NCBI GenBank assembly: GCA_029834535.1
Contig: JAQMWT010000343.1
Coordinates: 1-64,000 of the forward strand
DNA from: Chrysophaeum taylorii
Taxonomy: Eukaryota > Sar > Pelagophyceae > Pelagomonadales > Pelagomonadaceae
Reading direction: 5' to 3'
DNA length: 64,000 nt
In this document: positions 40,801 through 48,131 of the stretch, piece after piece
Position numbering within the stretch: position 1 is the first letter of the stretch
How the letters are laid out: each line of letters starts with the position of its first letter
Translations under genes and position numbers: made by a program
The notes under the pieces: model-generated
Told to the model about the DNA's origin: nothing
Databases searched by the model: none
The model's input: only the letters and a program-made list of their open reading frames with translations

Positions 40801-41282
40801 GGCTGCCGTGCCCACAGATATCCGCGAGTCACAGTTCTACGGAACGGACGCAGCCCATCGGATGTCAGTCCGAAATTGCCACCATAGCTGCGGACCTCCG
40901 GTTGCTCCCAGACCAGCGGCCCATCGTATTCCCTTCGACCTTCGTCGTCGGCTCCTTGTCGAAAACCGCGCAGCGATACCGGGAATATCTGGCGAATCTC
41001 CCCCTCGCGACTACCCCTCACGCCGTTGACGAGGTTCCTCACCTCGCGACGTGGCGTTTCGAACAAGACTTGATCAGGCGGGCGGCATGCCAAGTAGGTC
41101 GCCGGCATTGGTCCCGCGCGTCGCGTCCTCCGCCTTTGAATCTGGACCGTCACCGACCAGCGTCCAACCGCGATGTACTTCGACGGAGGGAGCAGGGGTC
41201 GAAGGGGCGTATGTCGCGCGCCGCGCGCGAGCTGGCGATGCATCGAGAACGCGAGATCCACATCAAGCGACAGGCGCATTGA
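34809..41282 (+). CDS. Giant multi-C2-domain protein (about 12-13 C2 domains)
   Basis: 2157 residues in one open frame from ATG 34809. Tandem C2 domains repeat every ~150-190 residues, most starting with a PNELxVxVxRA(K/R)xL strand: near residues 1, 155, 310, 460, 620, 785, 960, 1115, 1255, 1410, 1555, 1740, and possibly one near 1880. Several keep calcium-loop patterns (SDPYVRVACDYEEYRTS; then DVYDKDELTADDLIGS), others (domains 1, 7, 9, 12) lack them. Most repeats end with a W-Y/F-x-L strand and a basic LxxxWRH-type linker. There is no transmembrane tail, so it is not a classical ferlin or synaptotagmin. Likely a membrane-tethering or Ca2+-dependent scaffold. Ser/Thr/Gly homopolymers (GGGGGG near 917) interrupt loops. 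Short introns near the 3' end (for example from 40788) are possible, so the last ~170 residues are less sure. Confidence 0.82.
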   Translation: MLHCTVVEAREVPPSSSSSSSGVLCVRVQLVGASETTSTTTTTTKGATKTRRGANFTWNETVSLPLEQHHHKALFEVLEVSSKGQTPPVGWVEVDLEESRSAFVRDQWHALEGGGKLRVKCAVHSHEEDMPIPRELDISAVDPYARRAPTELQLVLVRAKLLLASSSSSSQPGGDSNKTSFQRRKKKKRTCCPCHFVLECDGEVRKSSSKAEDEPVFLERFDFATNDRDAELVVVACREKASEVGRVTIPLRELESKARQRRIFHLGDGFVELVVAWRTNPREELPLPQGVREDVEDEVPEELELRPNELIVVVLRAKNLPAMDTTLLGTKTSSDPYVRVACDYEEYRTSIKRKCLRPIWNETFRIHVEDASEHLFLDVYDKDELTADDLIGSVVIDLNDVKRPGGKRAWYPLKNDDGNVPPPPPRGALEVFAMWRHSTVLDRKIPPKLLFDPYAFERFAPNELVLHVVRAKGLAAKDFLIDATKKASSDPYVCLSADGQSAQTTVKWKNLDPKWEESFVLPMVDDVEASLVVEVFDRDVLSGDDLIGSFEIPLSQLSEKRLIRDWFPLSRDKKSGALDLFVLWRHNPDYHYDIPQNALALVDEFLPPEKNGTAKPPNELVAFVVRAKHLPPKKDHTTHFGRRQKPSSFRDSFVGLALATADDFERRRASSRRDVVEKTVVVPDTLHPVFCELKRLPLEDESKVVLECSVWDYREQSSSSRIGSCRIPLADIPETGATRKWYALEQTKGARLELWIARRYDPELALVKLPQEDQVDPYPEEAATRLQVVLVRGRGFERPPARGRHSFVKTGHVHEGSLDPYVVFRVANEKRESQVRRNTPTPVWKETFEIDDVDDPDDVLEIDVRSSKKTGGDLSNDDHHVGHVQIRLNQTYRRPQRAWHRIVDGKKLKKEKACGGGGGGGGGGGELELILFWFCGRHKKDQGRPPSAVIDVPDPACHKPANRLVVSVLRGRRLPAAKGDKASCKVRLKVGRARECVTTAQPTRHPSFHDSDGSLVFFDDIQDETLDLEIKVEADGQLIAVGSLPLVVLANRRTRRSWVLLRPAPGTPDVIKPKVELALRWIHAPDLAVQIPEEQEATTTTTAETTGEKNELRVVVIRCRHLTFEEKGFATRTKGLMFKKRKFHVTLACAEQTAKTSKVHAERWIERFNFEADDATDELDLSVFAGDTFVGRVTIPFQQLQCGRGWYLLADRLGDVSQKYRGEIELWLDWVHNEVIKGPPLPEETECETHPLVPANSVKLVVTRARKLGGLLQRQRAGRLMPSFASAPAFLVSFESTSTNYSFKTSAAPSAVWNERFSIADIEDANNVVVTGRVECTKPVGANDVLGSFVVAVKDLRSREPLRKWYHLIVDGETTEAKVEICARWLHDPQVSMVDIPEMGDRDDERNNEPNELRVTVVRARRLKAMDRPLFGGGGPTSSDPYVTVSYCGDTRRTQVIKRCLNPVFMESFAFEAYDLRESIRIEVLDRDVASRDDIIGRFGFPLSDLASRQPQRRWYDLDNDGGQVDVVGWWHHNPDRLVPLPGIEPDAWPDGPPNLLVVSVIRARNLIAGDFKLAASPSSDPFVVLELAEQTHKTRVINTNLWPVWNETFRFHIEPSSDTLWQRTDNCEDSDDDDDDDDFDSRADPQHVLKVTVRDYDLLTKSDLLGSALVPLRPMLLKRRRIRAWYPLANDSGQQKNLGAIELALTWQTSAKTDRHVHGTVTTIDDTAASPRSACPPPETRVRRPNELVVELVRIRGSIFKLGSMTIRVVLGFDDALRHASPRRSRSQHVLIWQERFLFSLNDCDEEDCHQLAVRVIGDVMDDCAVVPIDVTTLWHKRQWVAVAGVEVDVYVAARHVNLPVEELEEQIVLGPPESTQTVEVQAYRIAHVKTQEAVRISVDVEPAATNGSACREETMASPDGRIVLHRSFVCSREAVVRFNVAACHQGCWQALGFATYWLARHSIPERRLWLPLAGGTISDEDYGATDRGGIEVSFRRLPCPQISASHSSTERTQPIGCQSEIATIAADLRLLPDQRPIVFPSTFVVGSLSKTAQRYREYLANLPLATTPHAVDEVPHLATWRFEQDLIRRAACQVGRRHWSRASRPPPLNLDRHRPASNRDVLRRREQGSKGRMSRAARELAMHREREIHIKRQAH

Positions 41283-41399
41283 AACGAAGAGTGCGCCGCA
41301 TATGGGCCCATATAATAAACAACAGACAAGCGTTTACGAAGCGCAAGGCGCCGCAGCGTCGTGCTGGGCTTCCATATTGGAGCTCCAGCTGCGACAAAG

Positions 41400-41400
41400 G

Positions 41401-41441
<41 letters not shown>
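41400..41441 (+). repeat. GGCT tetranucleotide microsatellite
   Basis: About ten GGCT units in the 158-bp gap between the convergent C2 and AAA_28 genes, followed by a GGA run that encodes the poly-Ser end of the AAA_28 protein on the minus strand. Confidence 0.85.
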
Positions 41442-42487
41442 TATCCCGCGGAGGAGGAGGAGGAGGAGGAGGAGAAGCGGCCCGCGAGGTAGACCCACCA
41501 CGACGAGTCGGCCCGGTTGTCGCCGCAGCGTTGTTTGTTCTTCTTATGTGCGCGCGTCCACTCTTGGGGATGAGATTCGTGCGCAATGTCCAGCACGGCG
41601 TCGGTGGCTCGTCGGAGCTTGTCCACAAACGAGCCTTGGTTGTCGATGACGACGTGTCTCGTATGGGGTGCCCAGGCGGCCTGCATTTTGTTGTCGAGGT
41701 CGACAGCCTGCTCGGGTGTTTCGTTGCGGTAGACCACCTTGCCCGAGTCGTCGTGGACAATACCGAACTTGTAGAACTCGCTGGCCCCGTTGGCCGCGGT
41801 GACCAGGTGAATCACGCCGTCGTATCGTCGCAGGACGTAGTGTTCGCTGCGCGACAAAGCTCGAGATTCGGTCTTGGGTGTCAAGGGCGCACCTGATATT
41901 GTGGGCGTCCAAAACGGCATTCCACATGTCCTCCTCCATGTAGCCTTTTGCGTCCATCAAGCCGCGATCGAAGACAATGATCGTAGGACGACCAGTAGAG
42001 GCCGCGACCGCGGTGAGCGAACGTTCCATTTGCAGCTGCAGCGCCATGAGCGCCGCCTGAAAAGTGAGTAACCCCGTGTCGTTGGCGTCGTCAAACAGCA
42101 GGCCGCTGTTGAACATCAAGGTCGCGCTCTCGGGGGCTGTCACCACGTCAAAGCCCTCTGCCGTCGCGACCTTGTTCAATTGCTCGAGGCTCGAACTCTT
42201 GCCGGCGCAAGGACCGCCGGTCAGAGCGATGCGAACCACGTGGGTCTGCCCTGGCTTGTGCCGCTTGCCTACGACACCCGGCTTGTCGCTCGTGCCCCGG
42301 GCCTACAAACCATGTCATCAACATCATCCATTGTCGCGTCGTCGTCGACAGCGCGCACCGCAAGGTACGGATCTATGTTGTGCAACGCATTCTTGTACCG
42401 TGTTTTACCTTCCTCGCTCGATGAAGCGTGTCCAACGGCGTAGCTCGCGAAACAAGCACCGGCGAGTCGAGCGCCGACGGAGCGCAT
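41441..42487 (-). CDS. Ttd14-like AAA_28 ATPase, three exons
   Basis: Exons (minus): 42487-42307, 42268-41893, 41846-41441; 320 residues. Introns are 38 nt (GTAGGC...CGTAG) and 46 nt (GTGCGC...CGCAG), and phases match. P-loop IALTGGPCAGKSSSLEQL at about residue 72, Walker-B-like IIVFDRGLMDAKGYM at about 145, then after the second splice HYVLRRYDGVIHLVTAANG and HTRHVVIDNQGSF. This is the NadR/Ttd14-type kinase-like fold (Pfam AAA_28) found in fly TRPL translocation defect 14, here without a visible CYTH domain. The first exon (MRSVGARLAGACFASYAVG) resembles a targeting presequence. The C-terminus is a poly-Ser tail. Divergent from RbfA, 127 bp apart. Biochemical role unknown; nucleotide/phosphoinositide binding has been proposed for the fly protein. 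Confidence 0.78.
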
Positions 42488-42614
42488 CGAATGAATGGCT
42501 AGCCTGCGAAGGATGGCCCCATTTGAGGAGGGCACTCCCGACGGTTGTAGCTAACCCCCCCCCCCTTTGAACTTGAACTTTGGGAGTTTAGGGCAAGGGA
42601 TTGAGAACGTTGTG

Positions 42615-43220
42615 ATGTGCTGGGTTGTCGTCGTCTTCGCCGCTTGGAGCTACGCCCTGTCGACCCTCCACGTCGTCCGGCCTCGGCGGCTCGGACCTCG
42701 ACGAATCGAAATGATGGGGCGGGGTGTGTCGCCGATGTTGGGACGACATCCCGACGAGTCGCGGCGACAGGCCCGGTTCGCCCAGCTTGTACGCGTGGAG
42801 CTGGCGAGCCTCGTCCGGGACGGCACGCGGAAGATCAAGACGAACGACCGCGTGTCGCCCGAGATCCTCCAGAGCACCTCAGTGATCGACGTTCAGATCT
42901 CCTCCGACCTTCAGACGGCGATCGCGACGGTCACGACGCGGGGGAATGTTGCTGCGAAACGAGAGGCCTACGTCTGGCTTGTCAATAACGCCAAGTCGAT
43001 CCGGTACGCCCTCGCGCGACGCCTCAGTCACACCAAGCGCATTCCCGACATTACCTTCCGCAAGGCCGACGTCTCAGCTGCGACGCAGCTTATGAACCTC
43101 ATAGACGGCGTCAATGGAAGCGAAGACGATGCCCCCTCGGGTCTGATTGACGGCCTCGACTTTGACTTCGAGGATCTCGAAGACGACGTCCTGGACGACT
43201 ACGACGCCGACCTCGATTAG
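42615..43220 (+). CDS. rbfA: Ribosome-binding factor A, probably organellar
   Basis: 201 residues from ATG 42615. The RbfA KH-like core runs from about residue 43 to 150: RFAQLVRVELASLVRDGTRK, VSPEILQSTSVIDVQISSDL, and a C-terminal IPDITFRKADVSA. RbfA helps mature the 5' end of small-subunit rRNA in bacteria-type ribosomes. The N-terminus MCWVVVVFAAWSYALSTLHV is hydrophobic and signal-peptide-like, followed by an Arg-rich stretch. That layout would fit the two-part targeting of proteins to a secondary plastid; a mitochondrial role cannot be excluded. The tail is strongly acidic (FEDLEDDVLDDYDADLD). The frame extends upstream to 42567, but without a better start. Confidence 0.82.
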   Translation: MCWVVVVFAAWSYALSTLHVVRPRRLGPRRIEMMGRGVSPMLGRHPDESRRQARFAQLVRVELASLVRDGTRKIKTNDRVSPEILQSTSVIDVQISSDLQTAIATVTTRGNVAAKREAYVWLVNNAKSIRYALARRLSHTKRIPDITFRKADVSAATQLMNLIDGVNGSEDDAPSGLIDGLDFDFEDLEDDVLDDYDADLD

Positions 43221-43299
43221 AAGGAGGAGGCCACACATGCTGCTCGATAAACATGTAACGAAAACATAATACGACGACATCCGGTAAATTGGGGACCCA

Positions 43300-43331
43300 G
43301 GAATGAATGAATGAATGAATGAATGAATGAC
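43300..43331 (+). repeat. AATG tetranucleotide microsatellite
   Basis: Seven or so GAAT/AATG units in the gap between rbfA and the second channel gene. Confidence 0.85.
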
Positions 43332-43429
43332 TCGGTCGCAGTGGTCGGTAAATGAAAATAGATTGCGGGCTGGAAGGAGGACGCCCGCGGGTTCGTCTCT
43401 TGTTTCGCGCGATGTCGACACGTACTTTA

Positions 43430-43570
43430 GTGAGGTGTGCAGACGTAGTTGGTATGTCTGTCTGAAGGGCATAAGGATCTCGAGTCTACCTAGTGGGGGT
43501 CATCGCCGAGCCGCGGGGCTTGTGTGAACGAACGGTCGACTGCTGAGAGAGGGTGGCTTGAGGGTGAGGG
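43430..43570 (+). mobile_element. Short diverged repeat remnant
   Basis: CTAGTGGGGGTCATCGCCGAG (shortened to CTAGT..GGTCATCGCCGAG in the 2786-3529 repeat) and a GGTCGACTGCTGAGAG end match the nuclease-ORF family terminus seen at 2786 and 3173. The frame of the channel gene is open through this stretch, so its apparent N-terminal 46 residues are most likely repeat-derived rather than real. Confidence 0.5.
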
Positions 43571-43661
43571 CTGTGCCTCGACACACACGACGCGGAAAGG
43601 TGTTGAGGGTTATGAACGAGAGAACTTGCCATATTATTATTGTGGCAAAAGTAGTAGACCG

Positions 43662-45989
43662 ATGTTTTGGTGGTGGACCGAGCCGCGCGAGAAGCGGGTC
43701 TCGAGGGGGTTCAAGTCGCGCGGGAGCAGCAACAGCAGCGTCGGGATCGAGTTTTCGGTCGGGTCGTCGGGCGAAGGCGTGGTGACCGAATCATCATCAT
43801 CGTCATCATCATCATCATCATCATCCGATAATAATAATGATGATGATAATTCGGCGGCGGCGTTGGCTTCGGCGTTGGAGAACAGGGCGACGTTGTCGGA
43901 AAATAAATCGGCGGGAGTGAAATGGCTGCCGTCGTTCCACAATCGGCATTCGATCCGGCGGATCGGTCGTAAGTTTACCAAGGTAACGTCGGCGGAGATG
44001 CAATTGGCCAAGGCGGCAGCGAGCCGGCTGAAGAAACGCCACCTCTCGAGCAAGTGGACGATCGACCCGCAGGAGTCGGTGTGTGCCAAGACGATCGAGT
44101 TTTTGCTGTTCGTGTCGCTGATCTACACGGCGATCGTGACGCCCGTCGAGGTGACGTTTCTGACGCGCGTCCGCTTCGACGCCCTCTTCTTTTCCAACCA
44201 GCTGGTGAACTTGGTCTTTATTTCGGACATGATTCTCCAGTTTTTTCTGCATTTTGAAGATCCGACGACGCACGAATGGGTGCGCGACGGGCGCGAGATC
44301 GCCGGGCAGTACTTCCGGACCTATTTTTTGTTCGATCTCGTCTCGTCTTTCCCGTTCGAAATCCTCGTGCTCTTCGTGCAGAGTCCGGTCATCGGAAAGG
44401 TGTCGTCGGTACGGCTGTTGCGGTTGATGCGGCTGCTCCGGTTGTTTCGCATCACGGGCTCGCTGCGCCTCGTGAAGCGGTATCGCGCCGACATGACGAC
44501 GAGCTACGCGTTTTTGAATTTGATCAGCCACGTAATCGCGATGATCTTCACCGCGCACTGGTTCGCCTGCCTCTGGGGATTCGTGGGGAACCTATCGTCC
44601 AAGGATAACTCGTGGCGCGGTAACTTCGTAGAACCCGACGTCGCATGGAGTATCAACCACGCCAAAAACCAGTACATGATCTCGCTCTATTTTTCGGTTA
44701 TGACGCTCACGACGGTCGGCTACGGCGACGTGAACCCCGTCAACCTCGGCGAGTACGCCGTCGTAACCATCGGAATGTTCGCCGGCGGCTTTTTGTGGGC
44801 CTACATTATTGGAAGCGTCTGCGGCACGGTCGCGACGATGGACCGCGTCAAGATCCTCCACCAGCAGCGCTACGACCAGATCAACGGCATGCTCCTCGAG
44901 GTTGGCGTATCGCCGCCCCTCGCGCGCCGCGTCCGATCCTACCTCTTCCGCACCGAGAGCGTCAGCCGCCACGTCGAGTATCCGAATCTTGTGAAAAAGT
45001 TGTCGCTCGGGCTCCAAATGTCGCTCTGCGACGAGCTCGCCGCGGGATCGGTCGGCGCCGTCCACTACCTCCGAAACCGAAGCACGGCCTTCCGCCTCGA
45101 CGTCTTTAAGCGCTTCAAGAGCGCCCTCTTCTGCCCGGACGAGCAGATCGAGACGATCGACCTCGTCGTCATCGGGAACAACGGCATCATCAAGGGGTTC
45201 GAACCCATGGGCTTCCTCAAGCTCTATGTCCGGGGCATGGCCATCAACCTCGACTTTCTTCTCCGCAACTCGAGGCTCCGCGTCAAGACGTCCATGAAGG
45301 CCTTCACCTTCGTCGAGGTCAACACGCTCTCGCGCTGGGCCCTCGAAGAGGTCTGCGAGATCCACGCGACCGAGCGTTGGGTCATCCTCGCGATGCGCGC
45401 ACTCTACGCCATGCGAAACACCGTTCGCCTCAACGCCGGCCGCGGCCGCCGCCGCAAAGCCGCCTCCAGACTCCCCTTCTTTCCGCCCGCCGCTCCTCCG
45501 GACGACGACCGAGCAACATCCCAACCAAAGAAGATCGACGACATCGTCAAGGCCGTCGAGTTGTGCCACGACGGACGCCTCGACATCCTCTCCGACGATC
45601 TCCAAGACTGCGCCCGCCTCGTCCACGTCGCCATCGCCGACGACCCCGGATCTTTTGCCTTTGCCTCGCCCAGGCTCCGGGCCGACCCCACCACCATCCT
45701 CAAGGCCATCGAGGCCTGTGGTGTCGATCAGGACTGGAAGCTCGTCGTCCTTCCCCACGTCCTTCCGCCATCACTTCGCACCCTCCTCGACTCGGTCGGC
45801 GTCGAATCTAGTTCTGGCGACCGCGCGACCAGGCAGACCGCGATCCTCGTCCACGCCCACGAGGTCGAGTCGGGCGACTGCGAACGCGACCCCCATCCGC
45901 GAGACTCCGAATATGTCTGGGACTCAAACAATACAAGCTCGCTCTGCTTAGACATCGATGCGAGGCCATCCTGCTCCTTCGTCATTTGA
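43662..45989 (+). CDS. Voltage-gated K+ channel with degenerate cNMP domain and DUF4116-like tail
   Basis: 775 residues from ATG 43662 (MFWWWTEPREK), no introns. Acidic/Ser-rich N-tail; S1 EFLLFVSLIYTAIVTPVEV at about 146; S2 LVFISDMILQFFLHF; S3 YFLFDLVSSFPFEILVLF; S4 RLLRLMRLLRLFRITGSLRL with regular Arg spacing; S5 HVIAMIFTAHWFACLWGF; pore LTTVGYGD at about 350 (K+ filter GYGD); S6 GMFAGGFLWAYIIGSVCG. C-linker ILHQQRYDQINGMLLE. The following beta-roll (about 480-600) resembles a cyclic-nucleotide domain (KAFTFVEVNTLSRWALEEV) but lacks the PGE..GE phosphate cassette, so it probably does not bind cNMP. Residues about 625-690 (LVHVAIADDPGSFAFASPRL) match the DUF4116 repeat. EAG-like family. 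A longer frame from 43524 runs through a repeat remnant. Confidence 0.88.
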   Translation: MFWWWTEPREKRVSRGFKSRGSSNSSVGIEFSVGSSGEGVVTESSSSSSSSSSSSDNNNDDDNSAAALASALENRATLSENKSAGVKWLPSFHNRHSIRRIGRKFTKVTSAEMQLAKAAASRLKKRHLSSKWTIDPQESVCAKTIEFLLFVSLIYTAIVTPVEVTFLTRVRFDALFFSNQLVNLVFISDMILQFFLHFEDPTTHEWVRDGREIAGQYFRTYFLFDLVSSFPFEILVLFVQSPVIGKVSSVRLLRLMRLLRLFRITGSLRLVKRYRADMTTSYAFLNLISHVIAMIFTAHWFACLWGFVGNLSSKDNSWRGNFVEPDVAWSINHAKNQYMISLYFSVMTLTTVGYGDVNPVNLGEYAVVTIGMFAGGFLWAYIIGSVCGTVATMDRVKILHQQRYDQINGMLLEVGVSPPLARRVRSYLFRTESVSRHVEYPNLVKKLSLGLQMSLCDELAAGSVGAVHYLRNRSTAFRLDVFKRFKSALFCPDEQIETIDLVVIGNNGIIKGFEPMGFLKLYVRGMAINLDFLLRNSRLRVKTSMKAFTFVEVNTLSRWALEEVCEIHATERWVILAMRALYAMRNTVRLNAGRGRRRKAASRLPFFPPAAPPDDDRATSQPKKIDDIVKAVELCHDGRLDILSDDLQDCARLVHVAIADDPGSFAFASPRLRADPTTILKAIEACGVDQDWKLVVLPHVLPPSLRTLLDSVGVESSSGDRATRQTAILVHAHEVESGDCERDPHPRDSEYVWDSNNTSSLCLDIDARPSCSFVI

Positions 45990-46191
45990 TGACCTCCATT
46001 CTTTATCATCGTTTACAGCGGCGGTAATGCCGCTGTGCTACTGCTGCTGCTGCGAGCGGACCTTCTGTTGCGTCCTGTTGCGCCCAATTGGCAATGAACT
46101 GAATAACTAAACTGAACGAAACTATTCTTATCTTATCAACTACCCCGGACGACGACACCTTATATAATTTATACCGGCGTCGAGTTTCGTG

Positions 46192-46223
<32 letters not shown>

Positions 46224-46804
46224 TATGACGAGGTGGATGTCGTAACGTCTACTTGGCAAGTCTCATCGGCAGCGGCGGCGGCGGCGCATTTCTGTCTGTC
46301 GCCAGGGTGGCGGCGGGAGGAGTCAGGGTGTATACGGTGGTGGCAGGGACAACTTGTGAGCTGGAGGTAGAAGCGTCAGTGTGGGGCGAGCGTGCGTGAA
46401 CCACAAGCGAGGAATGCAGCGAGGGAGACGTCGTTCAACGCCCAAAAGAAAGGCGTAGCAAACAACCAACCGAGGAGGAATCAACGGCGAGTGGTGGCCC
46501 ACTAGATCGGTCCCCCGCGTTTCAGACACCGAGATCATATGACGCTTCTTGATCTTCGTCTTCTTCTTCGTCTTGATGTGGTTGCTGTGCTCGAGAGCAT
46601 CATCGACCGACGGTTGTCAGCATCGGGGATCACGAAAAGGAGAGGAGGAAGAAAAAATGTCGCAGAGACGCTCTCTTCACGAGCACATGGAAAATAGGAA
46701 AACATTCTCGCCGTCGTCGTCGTCGTCGTCTTTTCGGGGAAGAGGGCGTAGGCCGCGCACCACAGTCGGTGCGCGGCGACAAAAATGGTTAGTGAGAATG
46801 GTGG
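45990..46804. other. Gap between convergent channel and DHHC genes
   Basis: 815 bp without a convincing gene. It holds a GTC/GTCGTC trinucleotide microsatellite (46193-46224), a TATATAATTTATA stretch (46162-46174) and a plus-strand frame at 46549-46821 of low-complexity Ser/Arg composition that I do not trust. Function not evident. Confidence 0.4.
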
Positions 46805-47833
46805 TCAACGAGAGCGATTGATGAGCGAGGTGGCGGCCTCGTCTTGCAAGACGGAAAACGTCTCCTCGTTACGCTTGATATCGTCCAAGGAACCGTTACC
46901 GTCGTTTTCTGCCGGGTTCTCGATGTCGTGCGAGGCGCCGTCGGCGTTTTTGGTTTCCTCGACGCTTTCGTGGACGAGGAGCTCGGCTTTGGTGGCTTCT
47001 GGAACCCGAAATCCCATGACGTCGTCGTGGACTGATTTCGGATATTGGACGTTTAATGGGAGGAGCCAATGCATGTGAAAGCCGCGCGTGCGTCCGCCGA
47101 AGACCTCGTTGACCTCGCTCGAGACGGCGAGCTCCTCACCTTTGAGGCGGTCGATTTTGGCGACGTTGGTCGACAGGACGCTCCACTGGTCGCACAGCAT
47201 GCACGACGTGAAAAGACCAAACAGAACACCGCACATGCCCACCACGAGAACCGAGATTCCAAACGTCTCGGGGCCGCCCTCCTCGGTCTTGATCGAGGTG
47301 TAGCCCGTGTGGACGAGGATGGCGAGCGCGTAGACGCAGAACACAAACGTGTACCAGATGAAGAGAAGGAAAAACTTGTGGTTGCGGACGCCAATGGCGT
47401 TGTTCGTCCACGGACAGTAATGGTCGAGCTTGACGACGCAACGTCCCGTCACGTTGCAGTGGTGGGCTCGGGGCGGCTTGTACGCGCCGCAGCGATGGCA
47501 CCATCCCTTGGTTCGCTTTCGGTGCGACGCGCCCTGCGCTTTCGCTTCCCTTAGCCTTTGCGAGTCGCAGGGGAGCGGCTCGGCGTTTTTGGGGACCGCT
47601 CCCGGGTCGCTCAGCATTGCCCGGAGGTGCGAGAACAACGCGAGGGCCCCAACCAAATTAAAGACGACGAGGTGCAACCACGGCCACGCGTGGATGGTCG
47701 TAATAATCTGTTTCGAGACCGTCCATTGCGAGAACATGATGAGCGTAATTGTCAATCCGGCGCAGAACAAACCGCAGCTGTCGGTACAAAGCCAGCATCG
47801 CGCGTTATGAGACGTCCCGCAGATTGGGGCCAT
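46805..47833 (-). CDS. DHHC-family protein S-acyltransferase with variant zinc motif (DHYC)
   Basis: 342 residues from the only in-frame ATG (47833, MAPICGTSHNARCWLC); the frame stays open upstream, so an extra exon is possible. Four membrane spans: GLFCAGLTITLIMFSQW, LHLVVFNLVGALALF, FFLLFIWYTFVFCVYALAIL, FGISVLVVGMCGVLFGLF. The cysteine-rich domain lies between spans 2 and 3: CHRCGAYKPPRAHHC, then NVTGRCVVKLDHYCPWTNNA. DHYC replaces DHHC (also seen in yeast Akr1), the Cys expected in CxxC after HHC is Thr, and the usual NNC is NNA. The transferase Cys itself is kept. A TTxE-like region (FTSCMLCDQWSVLSTNVA) follows. The enzyme would attach palmitate to membrane proteins. C-tail acidic. Confidence 0.82.
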   Translation of the reverse strand: MAPICGTSHNARCWLCTDSCGLFCAGLTITLIMFSQWTVSKQIITTIHAWPWLHLVVFNLVGALALFSHLRAMLSDPGAVPKNAEPLPCDSQRLREAKAQGASHRKRTKGWCHRCGAYKPPRAHHCNVTGRCVVKLDHYCPWTNNAIGVRNHKFFLLFIWYTFVFCVYALAILVHTGYTSIKTEEGGPETFGISVLVVGMCGVLFGLFTSCMLCDQWSVLSTNVAKIDRLKGEELAVSSEVNEVFGGRTRGFHMHWLLPLNVQYPKSVHDDVMGFRVPEATKAELLVHESVEETKNADGASHDIENPAENDGNGSLDDIKRNEETFSVLQDEAATSLINRSR

Positions 47834-48131
47834 CGTCGAGAATCCCGAGCCCCCCTCGGGTTCGGCGTGCCCACCAGCCCTCCGCCGTCGTCGGGCGAGC
47901 GACGACTGCTCAGGGTCCGTCGTTCCGCGATCAATCTTGCCACTCTCCCTCCTTTTCGCCTCGCCGCTGCTCACCCGCGCCTTGACCGATGGCGTTCTAG
48001 CCGCGGCAACACCATGCGCGAGAGTGCCATCCCCAAGGAACCCCTTCGTGACGTCACTTAGCCTTATTAGCCTCACCACAGACGGAAGTTCAACATAGGA
48101 TTGTGAACCGTTCCCTGCTCTTCTTATTAGT

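Noticed and set aside
43524-43661. N-terminal extension of the second K+ channel
   Set aside because: This stretch overlaps a mobile-element remnant; ATG 43662 is the more likely start.
46549-46821. Plus-strand ORF of 90 codons
   Set aside because: Low-complexity Ser/Arg/Glu composition, no homology pattern, lies in the gap between two genes.
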